Source of the DNA: Corynebacterium sp. | GTDB lineage: Bacteria > Actinomycetota > Actinomycetes > Mycobacteriales > Mycobacteriaceae | Assembly (NCBI RefSeq): GCF_022712275.1 | Contig: NZ_JALAGU010000005.1 | Span: 1 to 30,594 of the forward strand | Reading direction: 5' to 3' | DNA length: 30,594 bases | Shown here: positions 7,044 to 14,458 of the stretch, one piece after another | Position numbering within the stretch: position 1 is the first letter of the stretch | Layout: every line of letters starts with the position of its first letter | Made by a program: the position numbers and the translations under genes | Notes under the pieces: model-generated | Seen by the model: only the letters and a program-made list of their open reading frames with translations | What the model was told of the DNA's origin: nothing | The model's database searches: none

Positions 7044-7079
7044 GACCTAGACCTGATGCGGGACGTAGACCTGACGCAC
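7044..7079. repeat. 18-bp tandem direct repeat
   Basis: Two adjacent 18-base units (7044-7061 and 7062-7079) share the core TAGACCTGAYGC. They lie in non-coding DNA and have no evident function. Confidence 0.5.
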
Positions 7080-7103
7080 CCCCACAGACCCCGCACACAG
7101 AGA

Positions 7104-7136
7104 AACCGCCTCCCGGACTCAGTCCGGAAGGCGGTT
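7104..7136 (-). terminator. Intrinsic terminator of tRNA-Tyr
   Basis: Stem AACCGCCT-C-CCGGACT (7104-7119) pairs with AGTCCGG-A-AGGCGGTT (7121-7136), with one mismatch. On the minus strand it runs into TTTCTCTGT. It starts 20 bases after the tRNA. Confidence 0.75.
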
Positions 7137-7156
7137 CATCCTGGTGTCTCAACCAG

Positions 7157-7238
7157 TGCCAGGTAAAGGATTCGAACCTTTGAAGGCAATGCCGGCGGAT
7201 TTACAGTCCGCTCCCTTTGGCCGCTCGGGCAACCTGGC
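7157..7238 (-). tRNA. tRNA-Tyr (GTA)
   Basis: An 82-base class II tRNA on the minus strand. Acceptor GCCAGGT pairs with ACCTGGC, with discriminator A. Anticodon stem GCGGA/TCCGC encloses CTGTAAA, anticodon GTA. A long variable arm follows, as expected for tRNA-Tyr. Confidence 0.96.
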
Positions 7239-7264
7239 AAGCACTTGTCGGTGCGCCGGATACG

Positions 7265-7292
7265 TTACTACGAACCCTGTAGTCCAGCGCAA
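7265..7292 (-). promoter_or_regulatory. Possible promoter of tRNA-Tyr
   Basis: On the minus strand TTGCGC and TAGTAA are 16 bases apart, giving a start about 20 bases before the tRNA. Confidence 0.45.
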
Positions 7293-7347
7293 CTCTGCAG
7301 GTCAGACACAGTAAATTGACGGATCTACCAGCCCGGTCCCGCGGCGG

Positions 7348-8364
7348 TCAGCCCAGTCGAGCGAGCGAGTAGTTCATCAGCCGGCGCAGCGCGGTCGTCA
7401 CCGGGTTCTCCGGCAGCAGAGCCAACTCCGCCTCGCCGAGATCCCGGTACCGCTCGACGTCCGCCAGGGACCGCTCACGGCCGTCGGACGCGCGGATGAG
7501 GGTCAGCGCCTCGTCGACGAGTGCATCGTCGGTCACCGGCCCGGTGAGGATCTCCCGGAGCCGCTCCCCACCCGGGGTCTGCTCGCGCATCGCGTAGAGC
7601 ACCGGCAGGGTGAACACGCCCTCGCGTAGGTCGGTCCCCGGTGTCTTGCCGGACGCCTCCGGATCGGACCACACGTCGATGATGTCGTCGACGATCTGGA
7701 AGACCTGGCCGAGGTGGCGCCCGAAGCGGAACAGGGCGTCCCGCTCCTCGGCCGGGGCGCCGCCGTGCGTGGAGCCGAGGAAGCCGGCGGAGGCGATGAG
7801 CACACCGGTCTTCTCCTGGATGACGGTCATGTAGTGCTCCACCGGGTCCTCGCCCTCGGGGCAGCCGACGGTCTCACGCATCTGGCCGGTGACCAGCTCA
7901 CCGAAGGTCTCGGCGAAGTGACGCACGGTGTCCGGGCCCAGGTCGGCCATGATGGACGAGGCGACGGCGAAGATGAAGTCCCCGGCGAGGATGGCGACGG
8001 AGTTGTCCCACCGGGCGTTCGCACTCTCGGAGCCGCGACGGCGGTCGGCCTCGTCCATGACGTCGTCGTGGTAGAGCGTAGCCAGATGGGTCAGCTCGAC
8101 GACGACCGCGGCGTTCACCACGGTCTGCGAGGCAGTCTCCGGGGTCGAGCCGTAGCGCGACGCCAGCAGGGCGAACATCGGCCGGAAGCGCTTCCCGCCG
8201 GCCAGTGCCAGGTGCTGCACCTTGTCCGTGAGGAAACTCTCCCCGGTCGACAGGGAATCCTGCAGGGTCGACTCCACCCGGGTCATTCCCTCGGCGATGA
8301 AGTCGTTGAGGGCGGCGTCCCCCAGGTCCAACCCCATCTGTTCACCGGAGTTAGTGCGTGCCAT
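7348..8364 (-). CDS. Polyprenyl diphosphate synthase (menaquinone side chain)
   Basis: A 338-residue trans-isoprenyl diphosphate synthase that extends allylic diphosphates with isopentenyl diphosphate. It shows GGKRFRP near residue 56-62. The first Asp-rich motif DDVMDEADRRRG has Asp100, 101 and 104. KTG sits at 185-187, and the second Asp-rich motif DDIIDVWSD at 226-234. Position beside menJ, menG and the rest of the menaquinone genes suggests it makes the MenA side chain, probably C40-C45, but chain length cannot be read from sequence. ATG 8364 has a GAGG about 11 bases upstream. A GTG at 8400 in frame is an alternative and would add 12 residues. It is divergent from menJ. Confidence 0.92.
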   Translation of the reverse strand: MARTNSGEQMGLDLGDAALNDFIAEGMTRVESTLQDSLSTGESFLTDKVQHLALAGGKRFRPMFALLASRYGSTPETASQTVVNAAVVVELTHLATLYHDDVMDEADRRRGSESANARWDNSVAILAGDFIFAVASSIMADLGPDTVRHFAETFGELVTGQMRETVGCPEGEDPVEHYMTVIQEKTGVLIASAGFLGSTHGGAPAEERDALFRFGRHLGQVFQIVDDIIDVWSDPEASGKTPGTDLREGVFTLPVLYAMREQTPGGERLREILTGPVTDDALVDEALTLIRASDGRERSLADVERYRDLGEAELALLPENPVTTALRRLMNYSLARLG

Positions 8365-8519
8365 GAATTTCGTAGCCTCTGTCCGTCGTCCGTCAGTCAC
8401 CGTGTCGCCTGTGCAAGGTCATCGCGTATTTCACGCATGGTCCGGCTCAGTCGCACACTGAGGACCAACCATATCCCAGCAACCGCCGTGGTTCCTATAC
8501 CGCCGTCCCGGTCCCGTGC

Positions 8520-8525
8520 CACAAT
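8520..8525 (+). promoter_or_regulatory. -10 box of menJ (leaderless)
   Basis: CACAAT ends 8 bases before GTG 8534, and no ribosome binding site is present. This box decided the start chosen for menJ. Confidence 0.45.
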
Positions 8526-8533
8526 GTCCCCTT

Positions 8534-9898
8534 GTGAACACCTCTGCGCTGCCGTCCGAGCTCCCGACAGACTGCCCCCTCCTCGTCATCGGAGGTGGCC
8601 CCGCCGGAGCCGCGACCGCCGCCACGGCCGCACTGGCGGGGATGGACGTCACCGTCGTCGACATGCAGGATTTCCCGCGCGACAAGACCTGCGGCGACGG
8701 CCTCACCCCACGGGCCGTCCATGCCCTGACCCGGCTCTGGGGCGGCGACCCGGCGGCAGCGTCTCCCCGTACCGGGACCACCGGCGTCCTGGAAGGACGC
8801 CCCGCGATCCGTGGTCTCGCCCTCCACGGCTTCGGCGGCTCGGTGAAGACCCCGTGGCCTGACCTGCCCGCCTTCCCGCCGCAGGGGTCGGCGGTACCCC
8901 GCACACAGTTGGACTCCGCCCTGCTCGACTTCGCGGCGGATGCCGGCGCCAGTGTCGTCACCGGATGGAAGGCCGTCGATGTGACGATGACCGGCGCGTC
9001 CACCGCCGGTGTCGTGGAGTCCGTCACCTTCCGACGGGGACGCGAGGAGCGCACGGTGCGCTGCGCCACACTCGTGCTGGCTGAGGGGGTGCGCAGTGGA
9101 ATCGCCAGGAAGCTCGGAGTGCAGTGGCTGCGCGGCATGGTGCACGGCATCGCCGCCCGTTCCTACTGCCCCACCCCGCGCGGCGACGATCCGTGGATCC
9201 ATTCGCACCTGGAGCTGCGGGACGCCGACGGCACCGCGCAGCCGGGCTACGGGTGGATCTTCCCGCTCGGTGGTGGTGCCGACGGTGGACCCGGCGGCGT
9301 CAACCTCGGCTGCGGCGCACTGTCGACCTCGACGCGTCCCGCAAAGGTCAACGTGAAGAAGCTGCTCTTCCACTACGCCGACCGGGTCCGCGACGAGTGG
9401 GAACTCGGCGAGCCGGAGGACATCGCCTCGGCCCTGCTGCCGATGGGTGGTGCGGTGACCCGCGTCGCCGGTGTGAACTGGGCGTCCGTCGGTGACACCG
9501 CCGCGCTGGTCAACCCGCTCAACGGCGAGGGCATCGACTACGCCCTCGAGTCCGCCCAGGATCTCGTGGAGTTTCTGCCGGACGCCGCCCGATCCTCCCG
9601 TGGTCTCGCCGACGTCTGGCCCGCCCACCTGCGTCGGAGCTACGGGGACGCCTTCTCGCTCGCCCGGCGCGCCGCGACCCTGTTGACGATGCCGGGCCTG
9701 TTGTCCGCGGTCGGCCCGCTGGGTTTCCGCGGCCCCCTGGCCCCGCGGCTGATGGGTGCGGCCACCCGGCTGATGGGAAATCTCATCACGCCGGAGGACC
9801 GGGATCTCACGGCACGGGCATGGCTGACCGCCGGGAAACTCTCGGTCGGTCACGACCGGTTCCGGCACCCGGAGTCCCGCCCCCTGTTCGGTGCCTGA
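8534..9898 (+). CDS. menJ: Menaquinone side-chain reductase (geranylgeranyl-reductase family)
   Basis: A 454-residue FAD-dependent oxidoreductase of the geranylgeranyl reductase family. In mycobacteria the MenJ member saturates one isoprene unit of menaquinone. The N-terminal dinucleotide fold VIGGGPAG covers residues 18-25. CGDGLTPRAV at 53-62 is the family cysteine motif. GDTAALVNPLNGEGIDYALES near 320-340 is the second FAD-binding motif. I chose GTG 8534 rather than the longer ATG-less frame at 8516 because CACAAT sits 8 bases upstream. It is divergent from the polyprenyl synthase and convergent with menG, whose stop lies only 15 bases away. The exact substrate is inferred from context. 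Confidence 0.85.
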   Translation: MNTSALPSELPTDCPLLVIGGGPAGAATAATAALAGMDVTVVDMQDFPRDKTCGDGLTPRAVHALTRLWGGDPAAASPRTGTTGVLEGRPAIRGLALHGFGGSVKTPWPDLPAFPPQGSAVPRTQLDSALLDFAADAGASVVTGWKAVDVTMTGASTAGVVESVTFRRGREERTVRCATLVLAEGVRSGIARKLGVQWLRGMVHGIAARSYCPTPRGDDPWIHSHLELRDADGTAQPGYGWIFPLGGGADGGPGGVNLGCGALSTSTRPAKVNVKKLLFHYADRVRDEWELGEPEDIASALLPMGGAVTRVAGVNWASVGDTAALVNPLNGEGIDYALESAQDLVEFLPDAARSSRGLADVWPAHLRRSYGDAFSLARRAATLLTMPGLLSAVGPLGFRGPLAPRLMGAATRLMGNLITPEDRDLTARAWLTAGKLSVGHDRFRHPESRPLFGA

Positions 9899-9913
9899 TC
9901 CCCTGCCGCAGCG

Positions 9914-10609
9914 TCAGGCGTCCAGCGGCTTCGTCGCGCTGTGCAGCGCGGTGATGCCGAAGGTGAGATTCTGCCAGCCGCAGCCCTCCCAGCCGTTGTC
10001 GTTGACGATCCCCGCCAGCTCCTCCTGCTCGGGCCAGGCGCGGATCGATTCGGCGAGGTAGACGTACGCCTCCGCATTGGAGGACACCGCCTTCGCCACC
10101 GCCGGGAGCGCCCGCATGAGGTACTCCTTGTAGACCGTGGAGAACACCGGGACGACCGGGGTGGAGAACTCGCAGACGGTGAGCTTTCCCCCGGGCTTCG
10201 TCACCCGGGCCATTTCGCGCAGGCCGGCGGCGGGGTCGACGATATTGCGCAGGCCGAAACTGATGGTCACGGCGTCGAAGGTGCTGTCGGCGAAGGGCAG
10301 GTTCATGCCGTCGCCGCAGACCTTCGGCACGTCCCTCTCGTGGCCGGCGGCGAGCATGCCCTGGGAGAAGTCACAGGCCACGCACCAGGCGCCGGACCCG
10401 GTGAGCTCCACCGTGGAGACCGCGGTGCCGGCGGCGAGGTCGAGGACCTTGTCACCGGGGCCGAGGCCGAGGCGCCGACGGGTGCGCTTCCGCCACAACC
10501 GGTCCTGCCCGAAGGACAGGACGGTGTTGGTGAGGTCGTAGTTCTTACCGACGGCGTCGAACATCGTGGCGACGTCGTGCGGATCCTTCTCCAGGCTGGC
10601 TCGCGACAT
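9914..10609 (-). CDS. menG: Demethylmenaquinone methyltransferase
   Basis: A 231-residue UbiE/MenG-type SAM-dependent C-methyltransferase, the last ring-modifying step of menaquinone synthesis. FDAVGKNYDLTN (residues 17-28) is the usual N-terminal signature. The SAM-binding motif VLDLAAGTAVST lies near 55-66. SFGLRNIVDP (about 116-125) and KPGGKLTVCEFSTP (about 137-150) are the family's other signatures. ATG 10609 lacks a ribosome binding site but has TAGAGT 8 bases upstream. The mannosyltransferase ends 21 bases upstream on the same strand, so read-through from that operon is also possible. Confidence 0.95.
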   Translation of the reverse strand: MSRASLEKDPHDVATMFDAVGKNYDLTNTVLSFGQDRLWRKRTRRRLGLGPGDKVLDLAAGTAVSTVELTGSGAWCVACDFSQGMLAAGHERDVPKVCGDGMNLPFADSTFDAVTISFGLRNIVDPAAGLREMARVTKPGGKLTVCEFSTPVVPVFSTVYKEYLMRALPAVAKAVSSNAEAYVYLAESIRAWPEQEELAGIVNDNGWEGCGWQNLTFGITALHSATKPLDA

Positions 10610-10617
10610 GTCAGACC

Positions 10618-10623
10618 ACTCTA
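10618..10623 (-). promoter_or_regulatory. -10 box of menG (leaderless)
   Basis: Minus-strand TAGAGT ends 8 bases before ATG 10609, with no ribosome binding site. Confidence 0.5.
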
Positions 10624-10630
10624 GTGGCAG

Positions 10631-11812
10631 TCACCGCGAAGCCCCGCCCCGGGCGTCCTCCCCGGCCACCTCCCGGTACACCTCCACCAGCTCACCGCAC
10701 AGTGCCGGCCAGGTCCGGTGGAGGACACCGGCCCGCGCGGCGTCCGCCATCCGGTCATGGTCGGGCCCGGCGAGGCGGGCCACGGCATCCGGCAGATCCG
10801 CTTCGAAGGACGCCACCTCGAGCAGTTCACCGTTCACCCCCGGCTCCACGAGGTCGAGGGGGCCGCCGGCCGCAGGGGCGACGGTGGGGACCCCCGACGC
10901 GAGGGCCTCCTGGATGCCCTGGCAGAAAGTCTCGAACTCGCCGGGGTGCACGAACACGTCGAGACTGGCGTACGCCTCGGCCAGATCCGTGCCGCGCAGT
11001 TCACCGGTGAACACGGCCTCCGGAAGGAGGGACTGCAGTGCCTGTCGTTCAGGGCCCTCCCCCACCACCACGAGCCGGATGCCGGGGTCGGCGGCCAGGG
11101 CGCGCAGCCGTTGGACGTTCTTCTCACTGGCGAGACGCCCCACATAGCCGACGAGTGTCCGGGTGCCGGAAGGATCCCAGCGTCCCCGCAGGTCGTTGCT
11201 GCACCGGGAAGGGTTGAAGAGGTCGGCGTCCACCCCGCGGGCCCAGCGGCGGACGCAGCGGACGCCGTGGTCGGTGAGCATCCCGGCCGTCGCCGAGGAC
11301 GGGGCGAGCGTGACCGCAGCGTGGTTGTGGATCTGGCGGACGACCCCCCATGCGCCGACGCGCAGAGCAGGGCGGATGAAGCCCAGGTCGTACTGGTCGA
11401 CATAGCCCGGGACGTCAGTCTGGTAAACCGCCACGGTCGGGATGCGCAGAGCCCACGCCGCGACGGCACCCCCTGCGCCGAGCACGAACGGACTGGCCAG
11501 GTGGATGACATCCGGGCGGAACCTACGCAGCGTCTTCACCAGGGCCGGGGCCGGGACGCCGATCGGCAGCGAGGGAATGCGCGGCAGATACAGCGCCGGA
11601 ACACGGACCACGGGGAAACCCTCGTAGTGCGTGACGGCGTCGAGCCCGTCGCGTCGTTCGCCCCGGGTGAGACCAGGGGCGATGACGACCGCCTCATGGC
11701 CGGTGCACCGCAGCTGCTCGAGGATCCGCAGGACTGAGTTGACGACCCCGTTGACCTGGGGGAGGAAACTCTCGGCGACGACAGCGACGCGCAGCGGACC
11801 GGGGTCGGTCAT
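10631..11812 (-). CDS. GT4 GDP-mannose-type alpha-mannosyltransferase
   Basis: A 393-residue GT-B glycosyltransferase of family GT4, like the corynebacterial MgtA/PimB-type enzymes that add mannose to glycolipid precursors of lipoglycans. The N-terminal acceptor domain begins VAVVAESFLPQVNGVVNSVL. The donor domain has VGYVGRLASEKN and the E-x7-E motif EFETFCQGIQE, followed by ALASGVPTVAPAAGGP. The acceptor lipid cannot be read from sequence. ATG 11812 overlaps the stop of the upstream gene in ATGA, so the two are translationally coupled. I recall a mannosyltransferase gene in the same place beside menG in Corynebacterium glutamicum, which supports the call. Confidence 0.85.
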   Translation of the reverse strand: MTDPGPLRVAVVAESFLPQVNGVVNSVLRILEQLRCTGHEAVVIAPGLTRGERRDGLDAVTHYEGFPVVRVPALYLPRIPSLPIGVPAPALVKTLRRFRPDVIHLASPFVLGAGGAVAAWALRIPTVAVYQTDVPGYVDQYDLGFIRPALRVGAWGVVRQIHNHAAVTLAPSSATAGMLTDHGVRCVRRWARGVDADLFNPSRCSNDLRGRWDPSGTRTLVGYVGRLASEKNVQRLRALAADPGIRLVVVGEGPERQALQSLLPEAVFTGELRGTDLAEAYASLDVFVHPGEFETFCQGIQEALASGVPTVAPAAGGPLDLVEPGVNGELLEVASFEADLPDAVARLAGPDHDRMADAARAGVLHRTWPALCGELVEVYREVAGEDARGGASR

Positions 11813-12330
11813 CGCCGGAACCACCAGCGCACCGTGCCGGCGAGCAGCGCGGCAATGACCGTGCAGACCGCCCAGGAAGAGACGGCGGGGAGGAAGGCGA
11901 GGGTCCAGGTGCGGCCCGCGACCTTCACATTGTCCGGGTCATCGCGCTGGTACTCGACCTTCACCCGGTCGCCGACGGAGAGCCCGCCGGGGTACTTCAG
12001 GCCGGTCCCCGGGGAATGGTAGCGGCCCTGGTCATCGGGGAAACGGACCAACGTCTTCGACCCGGTGGACAGGACCTCCGCGGTGGAGGTGCCGCGGTCG
12101 TGGCTGATGTGCCAGTCACCGATCGCCGCAGTGACGACGAGGGATCCGCAGATGATACAGGCGAGCAGGTAGACGGCGAGCAGTCCCTGGACGAGGCGGC
12201 GGTGCACCGTGGTGCGCGACGGACGCGGCAGATCCAGCATGCTGGCGACCGGGTGACGCCACCGGTTGCGCCGTCGCTCCTCAGCCAGTGCCTCAGCGGT
12301 GGGCACGCTCACCTGCACTCCGTCAGTCAC
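11809..12330 (-). CDS. DUF3592-type two-helix membrane protein
   Basis: A 173-residue protein with a hydrophilic N-terminus and a membrane segment around residues 48-70. A small extracytoplasmic beta-rich domain follows, containing VRFPDDQGRYHSPGTG and VGDRVKVEYQRDDPDNVKV. A second membrane segment lies near 147-169 with a basic end. The central block resembles DUF3592 proteins, whose function is unknown. GTG 12330 overlaps the menD stop as GTGACTGA and has GGTGGA upstream. GTG 12339 is the alternative. It lies between menD and the mannosyltransferase in one overlapping transcription unit. Confidence 0.75.
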   Translation of the reverse strand: MTDGVQVSVPTAEALAEERRRNRWRHPVASMLDLPRPSRTTVHRRLVQGLLAVYLLACIICGSLVVTAAIGDWHISHDRGTSTAEVLSTGSKTLVRFPDDQGRYHSPGTGLKYPGGLSVGDRVKVEYQRDDPDNVKVAGRTWTLAFLPAVSSWAVCTVIAALLAGTVRWWFRR

Positions 12331-14299
12331 GGCGTCCACCCGCGGTCAGCGTCGTCTGCTCCCGCAGTGTCGCGTGCAGGGCAGCCCGCGGCGCCCGCCG
12401 GACCACGGCCTCGATGACGAGCAGGCCGTCGGTGTAACCCTCGGCGTGCTCGTCGAGGGCGGCGATGAGCTCCTGCAGGTTCTCCACCCGCCGGTGGGCG
12501 ACGCCGTGTCCCTCACAGAGCGCCCCCAGGTCGACACCGGTGGGTGTGCCGAAGACGCGGTCGAAGGCGTCCGCCCCGTCGTCGAAGGTGCGCAGGCCCC
12601 GGTTGCCGGCCTCGAGGGTCTCGAAGATCGCGCCGCCGTCGTCGTTGGAGACCACGACCACGAGATTGTCCGGGCGCGGCTCGCCGGGGCCGACAGTGAA
12701 ACCGTTCATGTCGTGCAGCACGGTGAGGTCACCCATCAGAGCGACGGTGCGCGGGGCACGGACCAGTTCCCGGTGCTCACTGGCGTGGGCCAGGGCCACA
12801 CCGACAGCGGTCGAGACGGTGCCGTCGATGCCTGCAGCGCCACGGTTGGACACCGCCCATACACCGTCGAAAGGCAGTCCGGCCAACGAGGCGTCCCGCA
12901 CGGCGGAGGATGCGCCGAGGACCAGGGCGTCCCCGTCACGCAGGGCATCGGTGACCGCGGCGGCGACATGCAGGCCGGTGAAGTCCTCGCCGGCGAGCAG
13001 GTCCTGCATCACGTCGACGGCGACCCCGCTGGCGGCCTCGCAGACCTTGAGCCAGCCGGCGGGGTGCTCACCGGTGAGGGTGACGCCGCGTCCCCACTCG
13101 CGGACGGTGTGGGCGAGGTCGGGGATGACGTCCCGGTCGGTCAGCGCGACCACACGGACCGCCGGGTCGGCCAACAGGCGGGAGACGCTCCGGTGCAGGG
13201 TGGGGCGTCCGACGAGCACGATCTGTTCGGGACGCAGCTGGGCGGACTGCCCCGTTGCTGCCGTTGCTTCTGTTGCGCTGTCGTCGGAGACGGTGCCGCT
13301 GAACAGGCCGGCAGCCGCCGGGTGCACCGGAGTGCCCGGGGCGGGCGCGGTGGGCTCGGCGATGGTGGGGACGTCGGCGAGGGTATCGAGGACCCGTGTG
13401 GCCCAGGTGCGGTCGCGGACATCCCCGACGATGACGAGGGTGCGCTTCGACAGGTCGACGGTGACGCACGGGGACTCAGGGAGTGTGGCGCGGACCGGGG
13501 CGGCACTGCGGGGCAGGGCGATGGAGGGCCGGGCGGCGGCGCGCCAGGGGGTGTCGGTGCTGCCGGTGGTGGTGCTGTCGGCGTCACGCATCTCCTCGAC
13601 AGCGATCCGTGCGGCCAGCGACACATCAGCGGTGGAGCCGGGCACCAGCGGCTCGACGAAGTGCACGTTGAGCTGCACTCCCCCCGCGCGCACACCGCCC
13701 CCGAACAGGTCGAGCGCCGAGGTGACGACACGGTCGACGATCGTGCGGACCTCCCGGTGGTCGGGCCGGTCGTGCAGTGCGGCGGCGAGGCTCACGGAGT
13801 TCACGGCGTGTGCCCCGAAGATCCCTGACTGCGCGATGGTCTGGTTCGCGCCGGTGCCCTGGTAGCTCACCGGACGGTCGGCGGAGAGGATCAGCAGCGG
13901 GACGCCGGACGCGGTGGCCTCCACCATCGCCGGCAGACAGTTCGCCACGGCGGTGCCAGAGGTCATGATGACCGGGACCGGACGTCCACTGCGTCGGGCC
14001 ATGCCCAGTGCGAGGAAGGACGCCGAGCGTTCGTCTGTCCTGACGTGCAGTCGGAGCCGGTGGGTACGGTCGGCTTCAGCGAGAGCCAGGGCCAGGGCTG
14101 CGGAACGGGACCCCGGGCAGACGACAGCCTCACGGACCCCGGCGCGCACCAGTTCGTCGACGATCACGGCCGCGACCAGGGTTGCCGGAGTGATGGTGCG
14201 GTCTCCGGCGGTGGCGGTGGAGTCTACGCGGTCTGCGTCGTGCTCGGTGTCGTGCTCGGTGTCGTGCTCAGGATCGTGCTCAGGGCGTTCGTCAGTCAC
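12323..14299 (-). CDS. menD: SEPHCHC synthase (MenD)
   Basis: A 658-residue thiamine-diphosphate enzyme that joins isochorismate and 2-oxoglutarate at the start of the menaquinone branch. After a repetitive acidic N-terminus come VVCPGSRSAALALAL, a substrate and cofactor region with DERSASFLALGMARRSGRPV, and VIMTSGTAVANCLPAMVEA. The C-terminal ThDP-binding part has MGDLTVLHDMNGF and VVVVSNDDGGAIF. It is longer than the roughly 550 residues usual for the family, partly because of the N-terminal repeats. I chose GTG 14299 because TAGCGT ends 7 bases upstream and no ribosome binding site is visible. It begins a coupled unit with the DUF3592 and mannosyltransferase genes. Confidence 0.93.
   Translation of the reverse strand: MTDERPEHDPEHDTEHDTEHDADRVDSTATAGDRTITPATLVAAVIVDELVRAGVREAVVCPGSRSAALALALAEADRTHRLRLHVRTDERSASFLALGMARRSGRPVPVIMTSGTAVANCLPAMVEATASGVPLLILSADRPVSYQGTGANQTIAQSGIFGAHAVNSVSLAAALHDRPDHREVRTIVDRVVTSALDLFGGGVRAGGVQLNVHFVEPLVPGSTADVSLAARIAVEEMRDADSTTTGSTDTPWRAAARPSIALPRSAAPVRATLPESPCVTVDLSKRTLVIVGDVRDRTWATRVLDTLADVPTIAEPTAPAPGTPVHPAAAGLFSGTVSDDSATEATAATGQSAQLRPEQIVLVGRPTLHRSVSRLLADPAVRVVALTDRDVIPDLAHTVREWGRGVTLTGEHPAGWLKVCEAASGVAVDVMQDLLAGEDFTGLHVAAAVTDALRDGDALVLGASSAVRDASLAGLPFDGVWAVSNRGAAGIDGTVSTAVGVALAHASEHRELVRAPRTVALMGDLTVLHDMNGFTVGPGEPRPDNLVVVVSNDDGGAIFETLEAGNRGLRTFDDGADAFDRVFGTPTGVDLGALCEGHGVAHRRVENLQELIAALDEHAEGYTDGLLVIEAVVRRAPRAALHATLREQTTLTAGGRRD
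14240..14287 (-). repeat. 12-bp tandem repeats in the menD 5' coding region
   Basis: Four adjacent 12-base units (14240-14251, 14252-14263, 14264-14275, 14276-14287) encode an EHDP/EHDT-type acidic repeat just after the start codon. Copy number changes would stay in frame. Confidence 0.75.
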
Positions 14300-14306
14300 G
14301 CCCCTG

Positions 14307-14312
14307 ACGCTA
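14307..14312 (-). promoter_or_regulatory. -10 box of menD (leaderless)
   Basis: Minus-strand TAGCGT ends 7 bases before GTG 14299. The same hexamer and spacing occur at menE. Confidence 0.5.
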
Positions 14313-14354
14313 CCCGTCGTCAGCCCCTGACCGGGCATTCAGCCGACCCTGACC

Positions 14355-14451
14355 CGGGTGGCATCCCCTTCGCCACAGCGGCATCCCGTTCTGTCGCGTC
14401 AACCGGCTGAGCCGACAGGAAGAGATGCCGCGCTGCAGGACCGGATGCCGG
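14355..14451. repeat. Palindromic intergenic element A
   Basis: A ~97-base element with four copies of a GGCATC-type motif. Two are forward (14360-14372 and 14380-14395) and two reverse (14414-14429 and 14438-14449), giving a nested inverted repeat. It starts 10 bases after the UvrA-like stop and lies about 44 bases upstream of the menD -10 box. It aligns without gaps to element B at 16972-17068, with roughly 80 of 97 positions identical by eye. Confidence 0.8.
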
Positions 14452-14458
14452 CGGGCGG

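Larger units (their letters stand above)
6786..7100. other. Intergenic stretch between tRNA-Thr and the tRNA-Tyr terminator
   Basis: I see no convincing gene here. Short plus-strand frames lack ribosome binding sites and recognisable motifs. The stretch contains the probable tRNA-Thr promoter (6834-6863) and an 18-bp imperfect direct repeat (7044-7061 and 7062-7079). Confidence 0.6.

Noticed and set aside
6844..7183. Short plus-strand frames between the tRNA genes
   Set aside because: No ribosome binding site, no motif, Arg/Pro/His-rich composition, and overlap with the tRNA-Tyr terminator and tRNA-Tyr.
12266..13828. 520-codon plus-strand open frame opposite menD
   Set aside because: It is the antisense shadow of menD, which has clear ThDP motifs. 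The translation is Gly/Asp/Arg-rich without recognisable domains, as expected in very GC-rich DNA.
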